Assembly: GCA_036936605.1 (NCBI GenBank)
Contig: JAUPFV010000001.1
Location: 166,990,643-167,054,642, forward strand
Source: Limnanthes douglasii subsp. nivea
Taxonomy: Eukaryota > Streptophyta > Magnoliopsida > Brassicales > Limnanthaceae
Reading direction: 5' to 3'
DNA length: 64,000 nt
The position numbers and the translations under genes were made by a program. Under the pieces are notes generated by a model. The model did not search any database. It had not been told where the DNA came from and worked only from the letters and a program-made list of their open reading frames with translations. Positions 45,926 to 57,384 of this stretch are shown here, in pieces (position 1 is the stretch's first letter; every line of letters begins with the position of its first letter).

Positions 45926-48900
45926 CCAATCCTACAATATCCACATGACTCCTTTCATTCTTCTAGATAACTCTATGTAGTATCCGCTCTTATTATTTTT
46001 GTTTGGGCTGAATTTCTTTGGGTCGTGACTTAAGTCTAAATCTTTAGCTTGACCCATTTTATTTTTAGTGAGTATCTCTCTAACCCTTAGGTTTAGATGT
46101 ACTTGGGTTTTTTAGTCGATTATGTCTAACTATTGCCTCACGCTGAACTATTCATTTTTTTACCATACTAACCATCTTTCTTTCTTCTGCATCACCATAC
46201 TTCTCTTCTCCGACTTCTACTTTATAAAATAATAGGGCACATGCTTAGGTTTTTTTTACTATTTTTAGCATACATAAGTGCGCTTGTAGATTACATCACA
46301 TCAGGAGAGTTTGTGATTTGATGTAGAGATTGTGCAGCGGCACGACTAACATCTTTTTAGCCTATTTATATAGGTAGTATTGAACGATTTTACACTATAA
46401 ATTGGTGGTTGATATATGACTTTTAAGGTAATATGTTTGTATTGCTTGATTTCTCAACGTTGTGTTTGGGCTGACAACTCAGTTAGGGAAAAATTAAAAT
46501 TCAATTTGAATGAGTTATCATAATTATCTAGCAATATATAATATTTTCTATATTTCTGTAAAATATTAATTCTCCAATATTAATTACGTCATTATTGTCA
46601 CAAACAATACTCTAAATATACATATGAATGGAAATTGTTTTAAATTATGATGATATTTGGTTTCTTTAAGATTTACTTATGTTTTTTAATATAACCACAA
46701 TCCTTTTAAATGCGATTGGTATTTGTGTATTTTACACATAGACATGTCATATGTGATTATTCAATATATATAAGCGATGGATCATATCAACTGGGTGGTC
46801 TCTGATTTGTTGAATTTCAAAAAAATAAGATTTGGATGCTTAAATTGAATTCATTACCGTATCTATTAATCCTCTATGAGATAATCTTTATGCATTCATG
46901 TGAGATTAAACATACGTCAATATTAAGCGAAGTTTTGAATATATTACAAATGATATAGGTCGGTCTATGACAATATTAGTTTGTTTTTTCAAAATAAATT
47001 GTGAAGCAACTTTGTTTTTCTTAAATAGGTTATCTCCATAAATAACATGTATTGCGTTTAACCAAATGTGATTATTAAATTTGATGATGCATGTTTAGCA
47101 AATTTCATTAGTATTTGACTTTGAACTTAGGTTCTCGTTATACCTTTTACAAATCCAAATTTCAAATTATATTAAGACTATTTAAATAGAACATACATAT
47201 GAAATATTTGTTTTTTAGGGTTTTCATGGTAGCTCTCAAACTATAAAATAGAGGAGCCCTTCCTCTTACTTTAATATTTAAGATAAGAATAAGAAAACTA
47301 TAATAAGCAGGGTAAATTTGAAACGCATAAGTGTGATGATACAATATGGAAAATATTTTAATCATATTATAATGTTTTAAGGAGTCATTAACATATTTTT
47401 AAATATCATTCCCACATTTTAGATTATCATTATTTTATTTTTCATATATTTTTAGAGTTCTCTAAATCCAAAAAATTGGAAAGTAAATTCATAGTATTAA
47501 CATTAAAATTCATTATAAATAAAGACAAAGGTAAAATTTATAAGAGAATTATGTATATGTCTAGTACAAAATCAAGTTTTAAAGTATACTATTTCGATTA
47601 ACCTAATATAAAGACATAATTATCAACAATGATCTTCAGTTTTTTCTAATTTAGTTCAGTTAAGACAAAACTCATTATTCACTGTGAACATAAATTTTGA
47701 ACAATAACATGATAAAATCTTTAGTTTGACCATTAAAAAGGCTTTAATTTTTATCTCTAAAACTATGAGAAATATTTAGTGGGAATAATAATTTAGTGAG
47801 ACGTGGTATTATATCTTATCTTCTTTAGTAAAATGTAGAACTGAACCTGATTTTTTTATGAGAATATCAAGGACAAATTTAGAAGGTTCTTAATTGTTTG
47901 GAGATATGACTCGTCCAAAAAACTTTATATCATGTTTTTGGTTTAGTCCACATGTATATTTATTTTTAAATATTAGAGAAACTTGACGTTTGATTCAGTT
48001 AAAACCATCGTATTGTCTGTTTATAGAAAAACACAATTATTTTTTATGAATTAAGTACAGATAAAACGTCTATACAAAATTCAATTAATCCTAAAAAATA
48101 TACATAAATTCCCACATAATCTTCTCAAATTTAATCATCAAATGGAAGAAATTTTATTTTTGTGTGATTTGTGGCAGTCAAGATTTATAATTAAAATTGG
48201 GCAAGTTGTTAGAACATGAATTATCCCAAGTAAAGGGATATACATTTTTTATTTAACATATTGTCATTGCACTTCCATCATACTTTGCTAATATATAGGT
48301 ACAACCGAATCACAACCGATATGTTTATCAATCTATAATTTTGTGGACACTCGGTTAAGGTATCTCTCTGAAGATGCTAGTAAAAGGTGTGATCATCAAT
48401 TCTCAACGCGTTGTTTGATATAAAAACCCTACTTTAAGCCAATATCAATCCTTAAGGGTAATATGGTTCATAAATTCAAAAGAAACCATAAAAACCATGG
48501 GAAAAATACTCTTACAAAAGAGAGTTGTAATAACAATTTAGTGACTCGGTATGTTTGGATGATTGAATAAACTTAATATTTACTTCTAAATGGAAAGTTT
48601 TTACTCAATGAAGTGGGGCTCTCGAGCCTACTGAGGTTTCAACAAGACAATTTAGAGAGGTTATGGGGTAGTATATAACGTTATTAACTCATGATAATAA
48701 AAAATTATCGTTAAAATATTTTTATGTGACTCAATAACGTTCTATTATTGCTAATAATCAACCATTTGATATATTGTTTGCTCTCATCGAGACAACAGAT
48801 TCAACCTTGCATCACTAGTTTCTCGTTATCTTCAATCATATTATCAAAGTTCGACTTATCTTTCTATGATAGTTTACAAATGTATTGGTGTTAAATTATC

Positions 48901-49110
48901 CTCGTTCTCAAGATAATCTGTAAATTTATTATATATGTTATATAAATTGGTTCATTAACTTACTATTATTTATTTTTACTCTTTTAAAATATCTTAACTC
49001 TTTTGGCTTGATTAAAAATATCAGAGTGGATGATATTTTTTATGATCAATAGACGATTTGTGGAAGTTTAATAGTATGATAATGGAGAATTTTTATTATA
49101 ATAAGCTCGA
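45925..49110. other. AT-rich stretch, no gene recognised
   Basis: All frames are closed by frequent stops. No domain, LTR or clear repeat was recognised. Confidence 0.5.
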
Positions 49111-49116
49111 CAAAAT

Positions 49117-49196
49117 ATAAGAATTCTAATGTTGGAAAATGAGAAAATTTTCGTTTAAGAATATACAATATAAGAATTCTAATGTTGGAAAATGAG
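49117..49196 (+). repeat. Direct repeat, period 53 bp
   Basis: ATAAGAATTCTAATGTTGGA, with the following AAATGAG, occurs at 49117 and 49170. Confidence 0.8.
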
Positions 49197-49719
49197 CAAA
49201 ATAAGCAAATTTTCTTTACCTTGAAAGAAACAATAGAAAAACATAAAGATGAAGTTGTAGCTAAGGCTTGGGCTGCATAATTTACTAATATCTATGAAGT
49301 TGCTAAAGGTGTGACCATCAAACATGGAGTTGTTTTTATTGATGGATATGCAGTATTTGAATGAGAAGATCTTAACATGCAATTTAATCACTTCATTGAA
49401 TAAATTCTTCAAACATATATATTTTTTATTTCTCATATTTGACCAATCATGGAATATAAAAATGTTATATATATTTGTTTTAAATTTTAAACCATTGATA
49501 ATAAACATCAAGTATAAGTATCCAATGCGTTGGAAACGTTTTTTGCTAAATTATTGCTATATTTTTTATTTTTGTTGTATTCAACTCTTTTTAAGGATTT
49601 GTATATGTCAACTTGGAAAACTCATAAAAAAAATCATTTTATTACTGTTAATGTTACAATTAACAGCCATAAATTAGCAAAATATATTATTTTTATATAT
49701 AAACGACAAAATTCTTCTT

Positions 49720-50062
49720 GGTCTAAAAATCATTACAAGTCCCCGATGCATACCAACTATCGTAAAACAATCCCTCATGTTGACTTTCGTATTACACTCA
49801 TCCCATATGTTTCAATAAGGTTGTATTTTAGTCCAATGTGTGTAATTAACGAGGATTACAAATGTAATTTTGTTAAAAAAAATAAGGGACTATTTGGTGA
49901 CATTAGAAAAACATGAGAGACTATTTGATGATATGGGATATATATGAGGAACTAAAATGCTACATTATTGAAACATGGAGGATGATTTTAATACAAAAAT
50001 GAACGTAATAGACTATTTCACGACAATTTGTATATACGAGGGACTTGTAGGGATTTTTAACC
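49720..50062. mobile_element. Fold-back MITE, 343 bp
   Basis: The left end (GGTCTAAAAATCATTACAAG then TCCCC) and the reverse complement of the right end (GGTTAAAAATCCCTACAAG then TCCCT) match over about 28 bp. Partial pairing continues inward (CCCTCATGTTGAC...). There is no coding capacity. No clear target-site duplication was found, so the superfamily is uncertain. Confidence 0.65.
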
Positions 50063-51810
50063 TTCCCGTTGTATCAAACTAGTTTATGCTATAAAAGAAA
50101 AGAGTAATTAGTCAAGTTATACATATCACAATTTGATAACTATCTTGACGAAAATATACATAATTATTAGAATCTAAATTTATTAAAAATGTAAGGTTAC
50201 TTCTTAATGTTAGTTTAAAGTATTTAAAAACTACTAAAAAAGTTCAATTGTTTCAAAAGGCTATACAATATTTTACATAGTATAAAATTTGGAGGAAATA
50301 ATAGGCAAGTGGTTAGTAATTTAGAATACACTATTGTGTCAAATATATTTTACCATACATTATATATCGCGAGAGATATGATACATATTCATTGCGATAA
50401 TACTAGATATTTCATTAGGTGGCCTAAGTGGCGCACCATGTCATAAAATATGATCCAATCGATGTAACAACAAATTCTGATTCATCTACACAATCTTTTT
50501 ATGATGTTTCAAAACATGTAATTTATTCTAGCCAATGCGGTAAGAGGTATGTCTCGCCATGTTGACATAAAAACTATGTGGATTATTTTGTCCATAGATT
50601 TTGATAACTTTATTAACTCTAGTAACAAGGTGAGTTGTTTTGTCCACATAATATTTATTATAATAAGATTGTGGTGTTTGTCTACTTCACTTATTTATTT
50701 TATTATAGTGTTTTATTAATAAAATGTGTTCAAACAATTCGAACCATTTAATAACAAAATAAAATAAAACTACGTGACACATTGCGCATTTAAGTTTGAA
50801 CATCACGATGAATCACGTGAATTATTTAGACAATTTGAACAAAATATTTATGTCTAAATATTTCAATCGGGACGCACTTTACTAAATATTATAGCAAACA
50901 TATTTGTATAAAATACTACTAACCACATCCAGATGATCTTACATTAATTTCGTGCGCTTTTTTATCTTATGTCGAATTCTAATATTTATTTTGGTTAAAT
51001 AAATAAATTTAATATTTTAAATATCCAAATATTATATATTTTTTGATAAAATTACACACTAAACTTTATTTAAAAATAAAAAAAATTAAATCAACCAAAA
51101 ATATATTAATGTCTCAATTCTTGTTTTTTTATTATTTTGTTTAGTTATCTTATTTAATTTTTAATTTTAGATATAAAAATTTGAAAATTTATTATATTAA
51201 AAAAGTTATTTAAATAAATAATGCATCTAAAATTTTATATTCAATTATATTTATGTAACCTTTCGAACAAATTTTATTAATGGTTTGTTTTGATATTCTA
51301 CTTCATTTTAAGAATCATATATTTACATATAATTTTTAAACAAACTTTCATCTATTTTCACATTATTTTTAAACCATTTCATTTTATTTTTTAAGTTTTA
51401 ATTTTTTATGTTATTCATGTTTTGTGGTTTGTTAGTATATTTTATATTTTTAGATTTTTAAAATCTTTTGTAATTTTTTTTTTCAATTTTAATATAGTTA
51501 CGAATATGTCCACTTAATCATATATCATTGTTACTTACCAACAGAAAAACGTACGTGGATCAAATTATTACAAGTTGGTCATAATAAAAGATGAATAAAT
51601 TTCAATGGAAAGGTACTAATCTGGTAAATTTAAATTAACAAAGACATAATTAGGATATTTTAAATAATAAGTATAAAATATAAAACCATAACAAAAATGA
51701 AGGACACATACCCGTTTTTAACTATGTATAGTATGTAATTTTATCTATAACCAACTACAAAAACGTTTCATCTTAATAAAATACTATAATATTCTAATAC
51801 CCCTAAAACA
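50063..51810. other. AT-rich stretch upstream of the cysteine-rich peptide gene, no gene recognised
   Basis: Very AT-rich, with no open frames or repeat ends recognised. The last few hundred bases would contain the promoter of the gene at 51894. Confidence 0.5.
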
Positions 51811-51814
51811 TATA

Positions 51815-51823
51815 ATATAAATA
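51815..51823 (+). promoter_or_regulatory. TATA box of the cysteine-rich peptide gene
   Basis: ATATAAATA is followed by a short non-coding leader and the ATG at 51894. The spacing predicts transcription start near 51845-51855. Confidence 0.55.
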
Positions 51824-51893
51824 CCACAGGTGTAGAGCTAAAAATATAAAATTAAGCAGAAAACAAGATTATCATAAAGATTATAATTAGATC

Positions 51894-53330
51894 ATGAAAA
51901 CACATATCATATTGTTGACGTTGGTTCTCTATTTTACTATTCACTCGTTCGTGTTTGCTGTTTCTGAAGGTCAAAAGTTTTTATATTTCATTTATCCTTA
52001 ATGATCTAGTTACATATTTTATTTGTTCTAACTATTTAAGTTTATAAACTTAGATGATATAATTAAAGATACTTTGTATATCTACTTGTAGTTATTATTT
52101 CTAATGTAATTGTTCAAGATGCCCTAACAATAATAAAATATTAATATTCTGCAGGAAAAGGTTTTAGTGCGGTAGTTTCTCATGGAGAGTGTGCGGGCAA
52201 AGGTAATTTAATAAACGATTCTAAATTTAATATTTTAACATATCTATCTTCGAGACACGATATTTGGTGAGAAAGATGTTTGGGTTTGATCCATCCGTGT
52301 CCTACTAGAATAACATTCATATACCAAAACTATAATTTGAACGGCCATCTCCTGGTCAATCGAGAAAATAAAAAAAGAGTATTCATAAAAATTATTATGC
52401 TGGAAATAATAAAACTAAACCGAAAGTTATCATAATCAAGGCCACTAAATAATTTATCTAAACACACTAATTTAATTTGTGGTTACCAACCTTTATAATA
52501 CTCGTGTAAAAAATATTATAAGTACTTCATGTTTGTCAGTTGCCTCATTTTAATCTTTTTTTTTTTTATTTTTGTATAAACCGGTCTCCTACGTTTTAAA
52601 AAACGTAACAAACATATCATTTTTTGTAATAAACAAGTCCCTCATGTTTGTAATAAACAGGCCTCTCACGTTTTCAATTTATAATAAAAGAGGTCCCTCG
52701 CATTTTAAAAAATGATCTCTTTGTTACATTTTTAAAACGTAGGGGACCGGTTTATTACAAAGACAAATAATAGGGACTGATATGTTACAAGTGGCAAACA
52801 TGGAGGACCTACAGTGTTTTTTACCCTAATATTGGTATTATGTATCAAAATATATAATTAAATTCCAAACAAAGAATATGTTATGTTATTAAGATTTAAG
52901 TGTACCATAATAATTTTGGCAAGTAATTTATATAGGGTATGATTAACAAATTATAAAAAAATCGATATGATAATCTATAATTTAAAAATATTGGGTTGTC
53001 AACCCATTTTAAATTTACATACAAATTTAACTAGTTTTACACAAAAACTTTCAACTATTAAAAAATTTAAACAATAGATTTGTTATTGATAGTTATATAT
53101 ATTTTTATTGAACAGTAAAATTGTGGACTTTAAAAAGAGAAATTTTCGATGGCATATGTAGACCGATAGCTGGTCCATCAGACTGTCGGAGTGATTTTGT
53201 AACGAAATATGGTGAGAGATATGTTGAGAAAACCAAGCTCAAATCCTGCACATGTCATGAGAAAGAGAAAGTTGGAGAAAGATACCAACGTTTGTGTCGA
53301 TGTTTAGTGTTCTGTGATAATAACTCATAA
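51894..53330 (+). CDS. Secreted cysteine-rich peptide (defensin-like class, family unassigned), three exons
   Basis: Exons: 51894-51969, 52155-52202 and 53116-53330 (stop TAA at 53328-53330). Both introns are phase 1 with good borders (GAAG|GTCAAA...CTGCAG|GA and AAAG|GTAATT...AACAG|TA), and the joined frame is open for 112 residues. Residues 1-22 (MKTHIILLTLVLYFTIHSFV, then FA) form a signal peptide. The mature part has eight cysteines, at about 38, 56, 65, 86, 88, 102, 104 and 108. The spacing is C-x17-C-x8-C-x20-C-x-C-x13-C-x-C-x3-C. The final CxC-x3-C recalls plant defensin-like peptides, but the usual CxxxC is absent, so this is a distinct cysteine-rich peptide. The many charged residues suggest a soluble extracellular signal or defence peptide; that role is inference. 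A MITE sits in intron 2. It is the only undamaged gene in the window. Exon 2 could be skipped without changing frame. Confidence 0.7.
52504..52826. mobile_element. Fold-back MITE inside intron 2 of the cysteine-rich peptide gene, 323 bp
   Basis: The left end (GTGTAAAAAATATTATAAGT, then ACTTCATGTTTG) pairs with the right end (reverse complement GGGTAAAAAACACTGTAGGT, then CCTCCATGTTTG). Inner arms also pair (AAACCGGTCTCCTACGTTTT near 52580 with its complement near 52740). Flanks TAATACTC and TAATATTG may be a diverged 8-9 bp target duplication, as Mutator-type MITEs make. Confidence 0.7.
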
Positions 53331-56300
53331 TGTCTATTGTTTACAGTTGACTAACTATCTGAGTTAAACAAAATCTATAATTTTATCAAACAAAACATAA
53401 TAAGTTCTATTATTTAGAATTTTATGATTTTAGTGTTGGTAAACTTATATCATCCCTTATTATAGTCATATAAATAAGCTTTGATATTTTTTATACCCTC
53501 TTTTTTGTTGAATATTTTTTATGAAAGTAATTGGTAAAAAAGGTTTGTTACATACATATGGATATTGTTTAGTAAGATTAAAATATTTAGTTACATATCA
53601 ATCGGGATAATTTTTGGCAAAATAAATACATAGACATGTCAAATAAAATGAATATGAAAAACATATGTCCAAAATAAAAAAAACCTGAAATAAACGTCCA
53701 TACAAAGAAAAATAATTATGGTTAATAATTATGGTAATAAACTTTGGAAACAAATACCTCGATGGTTTACCATTAGCGCTGTTTGATAAAAAATGAGGCA
53801 AAAAACAAACAAGAGTGTGTCCCTGAATCGATGGAGGTGAGAACAAATTTTATTTAAATCCTAAAATTAACACTTTAATAATTTAACATTCTCATTTTTT
53901 TTTTGTTTTTAGTCTAACATCAATATATATCAAATATTTTCTTTTTATAAAATTCATTGGTGCCAATATAATTTTACTAATAATAAATAAAAAGTTACGA
54001 ATTGAAAAAAAATATTAGACCAACCCTTTAAAAGAGATATAAAAAAATATCATGCAATAAACAAAACTTACTTCTAGACTGAAAATATAGAAGTTATAAA
54101 AATCAAACATGATTTTTAAAAAAAATTATAACATAACCACCTGCAAAAGATTTAAAATAGTACAAGACATGTTTATCACATGTAGAAACAATCTCCTAGA
54201 CTTTAAGATAAATAACAATAGATGAGTAGAAACCTAATTACAATTGGAGTTTAAAAAGTCATAAATATGTAAAATATAGATATAGAGAGTATGAATATGG
54301 AATTAACAAGAAAACATAACATCAATCCAACATGGTAAGAGAGCTTTAACTTTTTCAACAAGAGGTTGAAAGAATCATATTTTAGCTCAGCCTTAAAACA
54401 AATGAGCACATAGGTAATTTGTTGGAAATATTATAGTCTATATACTAGTAAAACAAAGGATGTTCTCATTCTTCTAATATGTGATGGATTTGTCAAAATA
54501 TATATGGCTTTATTTTTTGTAGTGACTAACACCTTATACATCTCTAACAAATTATTTGCTACTTTTACGCTAGAATATCCTTTATTCAATAATAAAAGAA
54601 ATTCATATGCATAGTAAATTAAAAACTTGAAACATCAAATAAACATATTAAAAAATTTATATACATTAATTACAAATATAAAAAATGGATAAATAAATAA
54701 ATTTAATCTTTAATGATGAGTGGTGATCCATACCTCAAAGCCAATAACTCTTGGTTTTTAACTAAAAAATTTAATACTCTCTTATATATTTGTTAATAGA
54801 ATTACAAATGATATCATTCAACTAATTTCATCCACAACCATTTGTTTATTTGTATTAACCATAATTTTGATGGTAAACCCATCATCATAGATTACGTCCA
54901 AAATATTTGATTATCACCATGAAATTATTGATACGAAAGCTTACCACTTCAGACATATATAGTTGTAGCAGTAAGGAACAAGCTATATACCAGAGGTATA
55001 CTGTATGTTTTTTTCTCCATTTGATGTTATTGTTTTTATATTTGAATTTATTTCGTTATTATTTGAATTTATTTTGGTTTTTATAAAATAAGATTCTTAA
55101 TTTCAGGTTATCAGATACAATACGATAGGTGACTTAACGTGTAAGAAAATCAGACACGCCATAAGAGAGTTCGGATGCTGGTAAAACTATCATCCGCAAA
55201 ACTATTGGTAAAACTATCATCCGCAAAACTATTGTCAAAGTTTGACCACAATGAACGATCATGAGAGAATGCCATGTTTAAAACCAAGAATAGCCAATAT
55301 AACATTCATATAGTGTCAGCGTATCGTGATACAATGATGCTTTGTATCGGTACCGAACCATCAACGAGCCATTAAAACGGCCAAAGTCTAACTTGCCAAA
55401 AAGTGGTAGCAATGGAGTTTTTGAAAAATATTTGACCAGATTCTTGTCTCATTCAGTAGAAGACAAAGAATTCAAGGAAGTTTTACGATTTCATAGACGC
55501 CAATTATATCCGAATATGTTTTAGTTTAAAGGAGTACAATGTGCATACAACCATGATCGAAGGGTAAATTTTTTAATACTTATAATTTTTTAATACTTTA
55601 CTTATATTTACATGTATTAAATTGTAAAATCTCTTTTTCCAATCATGTTACAGTCTCGAACTAGTTCACACATCCATGCTCATTACTCGTTATTGTCCAA
55701 ATATGAAATATCTTGGGAGAGAGCGATAAAGTTCAACATGAACCCAACGTGAACAAAGACTTTCATAAAGAGATGGTAATAAATACGAATACATTTTGTT
55801 TCAATTTCGTGGAGATGACTATCAGGCTCGATATTTTATATATGATAACAAGTCTACTGGTGGAAGTTAAGTGGTTGACATACGTACCTCACGATACTGA
55901 GGATGATATGTATAAGGATTACACAAAATTATTGTGAGTTAGTTTACATGATATCCGTCGAAAAATTATTTGAAATCGGATCTACAGTTAGCTTTAGGCA
56001 TAGTTGACTTGTTATTTTCGGCATCGTTGGTACTTGGCTTTGTGTGTCGTTGGTACCAGGTCCTGTATTTTTATGTTTGGAGAGACTATATGTAAATACA
56101 TTATTTAAGTACCATTGGCAAAATAAGCTAGTACCATCGGTACCGCGCCCTACCTGTCGACGGTACGTGATCATTTTGTGTCTAATACACTAACATTACA
56201 TTTTTTGTAACTCTTTGAAAATTGGGTGCTTAAATGCTGATGGAAATATAACATGGTATCATTTTTATAGTTCTTTACCCATGACTGTACTTGGATATTT

Positions 56301-57380
56301 TGTCATTGATACGTAAGCAATACGTTTCCAGAGACTGTTCCTAAAGTAAGGATGAGGTATTGAAGACAAAATAACATGGTGTTGTAGGTTGCATTTTTTG
56401 CAATGTACCACGGGGAACATCTCCATGTTTAATACATTATTATCTCTCTAACTATAATATTTAATTTGTGGGTACATACGGTTACTCTATGGTTGTTTTA
56501 TTCAGCTTTATCAATCCAATCTTATTCATAGCTATGTTAACCAAATCCATCATATATAATAAATCCATTTTATATCTCTATCTAGAAAAATTTAAAAAAT
56601 AAAATATCTAATATTTATAATATGAAATGAACTACGCAAGAATATAACTACATGTTGAGAGTCGCCGTCATTGTTAAAGAAACAATCGTAGATGAAACTA
56701 TACTATTTTTGGATCAAGTAGTCTGCAAAATACATTACATGTATGATATGAATTATACATGCTTGATAGTGCATACAAAAGAATGTGATGAAGTCTTCAT
56801 CAGGTTCAAATATTTTAAGTCGGTTCCAAGGTTTCAGATTTTTTAACGTAGATACGATATCATACAAAAGGCATACGAGGTGTTTTCTTTTCGTATTAAT
56901 GATACGATTAAAAAAATATACATGGCATGGGTTGGACTTGAACCTTGTTGAAAATAGATTGGAACAAGTGGAAGAGAATGTTTAGCTCCGAAAAAAAGAT
57001 ATGAAAGGATATAAATCTGCATAAAGTGTTCTGTTATTTGTATTTTGTACTTTAGTTTTTGATTTTATGTTCTTAAACTATTATATTTGTTTCTAATTAT
57101 CTTTTTCATTGTATCATAATATATCTCGCTTTACAGTTTATGTTTAATATATAAGTTTGATCTTTATATATAAAGTTTTTTCTAAACCAAATCCAACAAG
57201 TCTTTAGGACAAATACATTACAATGACTCCAAAACAGATTGAACGTAATAATTAAACAAATATGTCTAAATCGGTCATTTAAGGGTTGATTCGGAGGCGA
57301 AAGATTTTCAACATCTAGATATATTTTTCAAAACGGTATAATTGATAGTTCCCAATATGTCGTTTCTTTTCTACACAATA
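53331..57380. other. AT-rich stretch, no gene recognised
   Basis: No intact gene was seen. Short protein-like frames at 55342-55524, 55713-55937 and 56652-56846 (plus) have mixed composition and may be exons of a decayed transposon gene. No family was recognised. A 27-bp tandem repeat lies at 55180-55233. Confidence 0.4.
55180..55233 (+). repeat. 27-bp tandem duplication
   Basis: GGTAAAACTATCATCCGCAA, with AACTATT, occurs twice head to tail without mismatch. Confidence 0.9.
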
Positions 57381-57384
57381 TGAA

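Noticed and set aside
45756..45944. Tyrosine-isoleucine repeat frame on the minus strand
   Set aside because: It is a translation of the (TA)n tract.
49179..49916. Overlapping plus and minus frames up to 128 residues
   Set aside because: They are rich in Phe, Ile, Lys and Asn as expected from AT-rich DNA, lie on both strands, and the right-hand part is inside the MITE.
51894..53330. Assignment of the peptide gene to SCR/SP11 or classic defensins
   Set aside because: The cysteine spacing lacks the CxxxC motif and there are three exons rather than two, so only a general cysteine-rich, defensin-like description is justified.
53598..53846. 82-residue minus-strand frame next to the peptide gene
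   Set aside because: Hydrophobic and AT-driven composition, no domain, no promoter or splice context.
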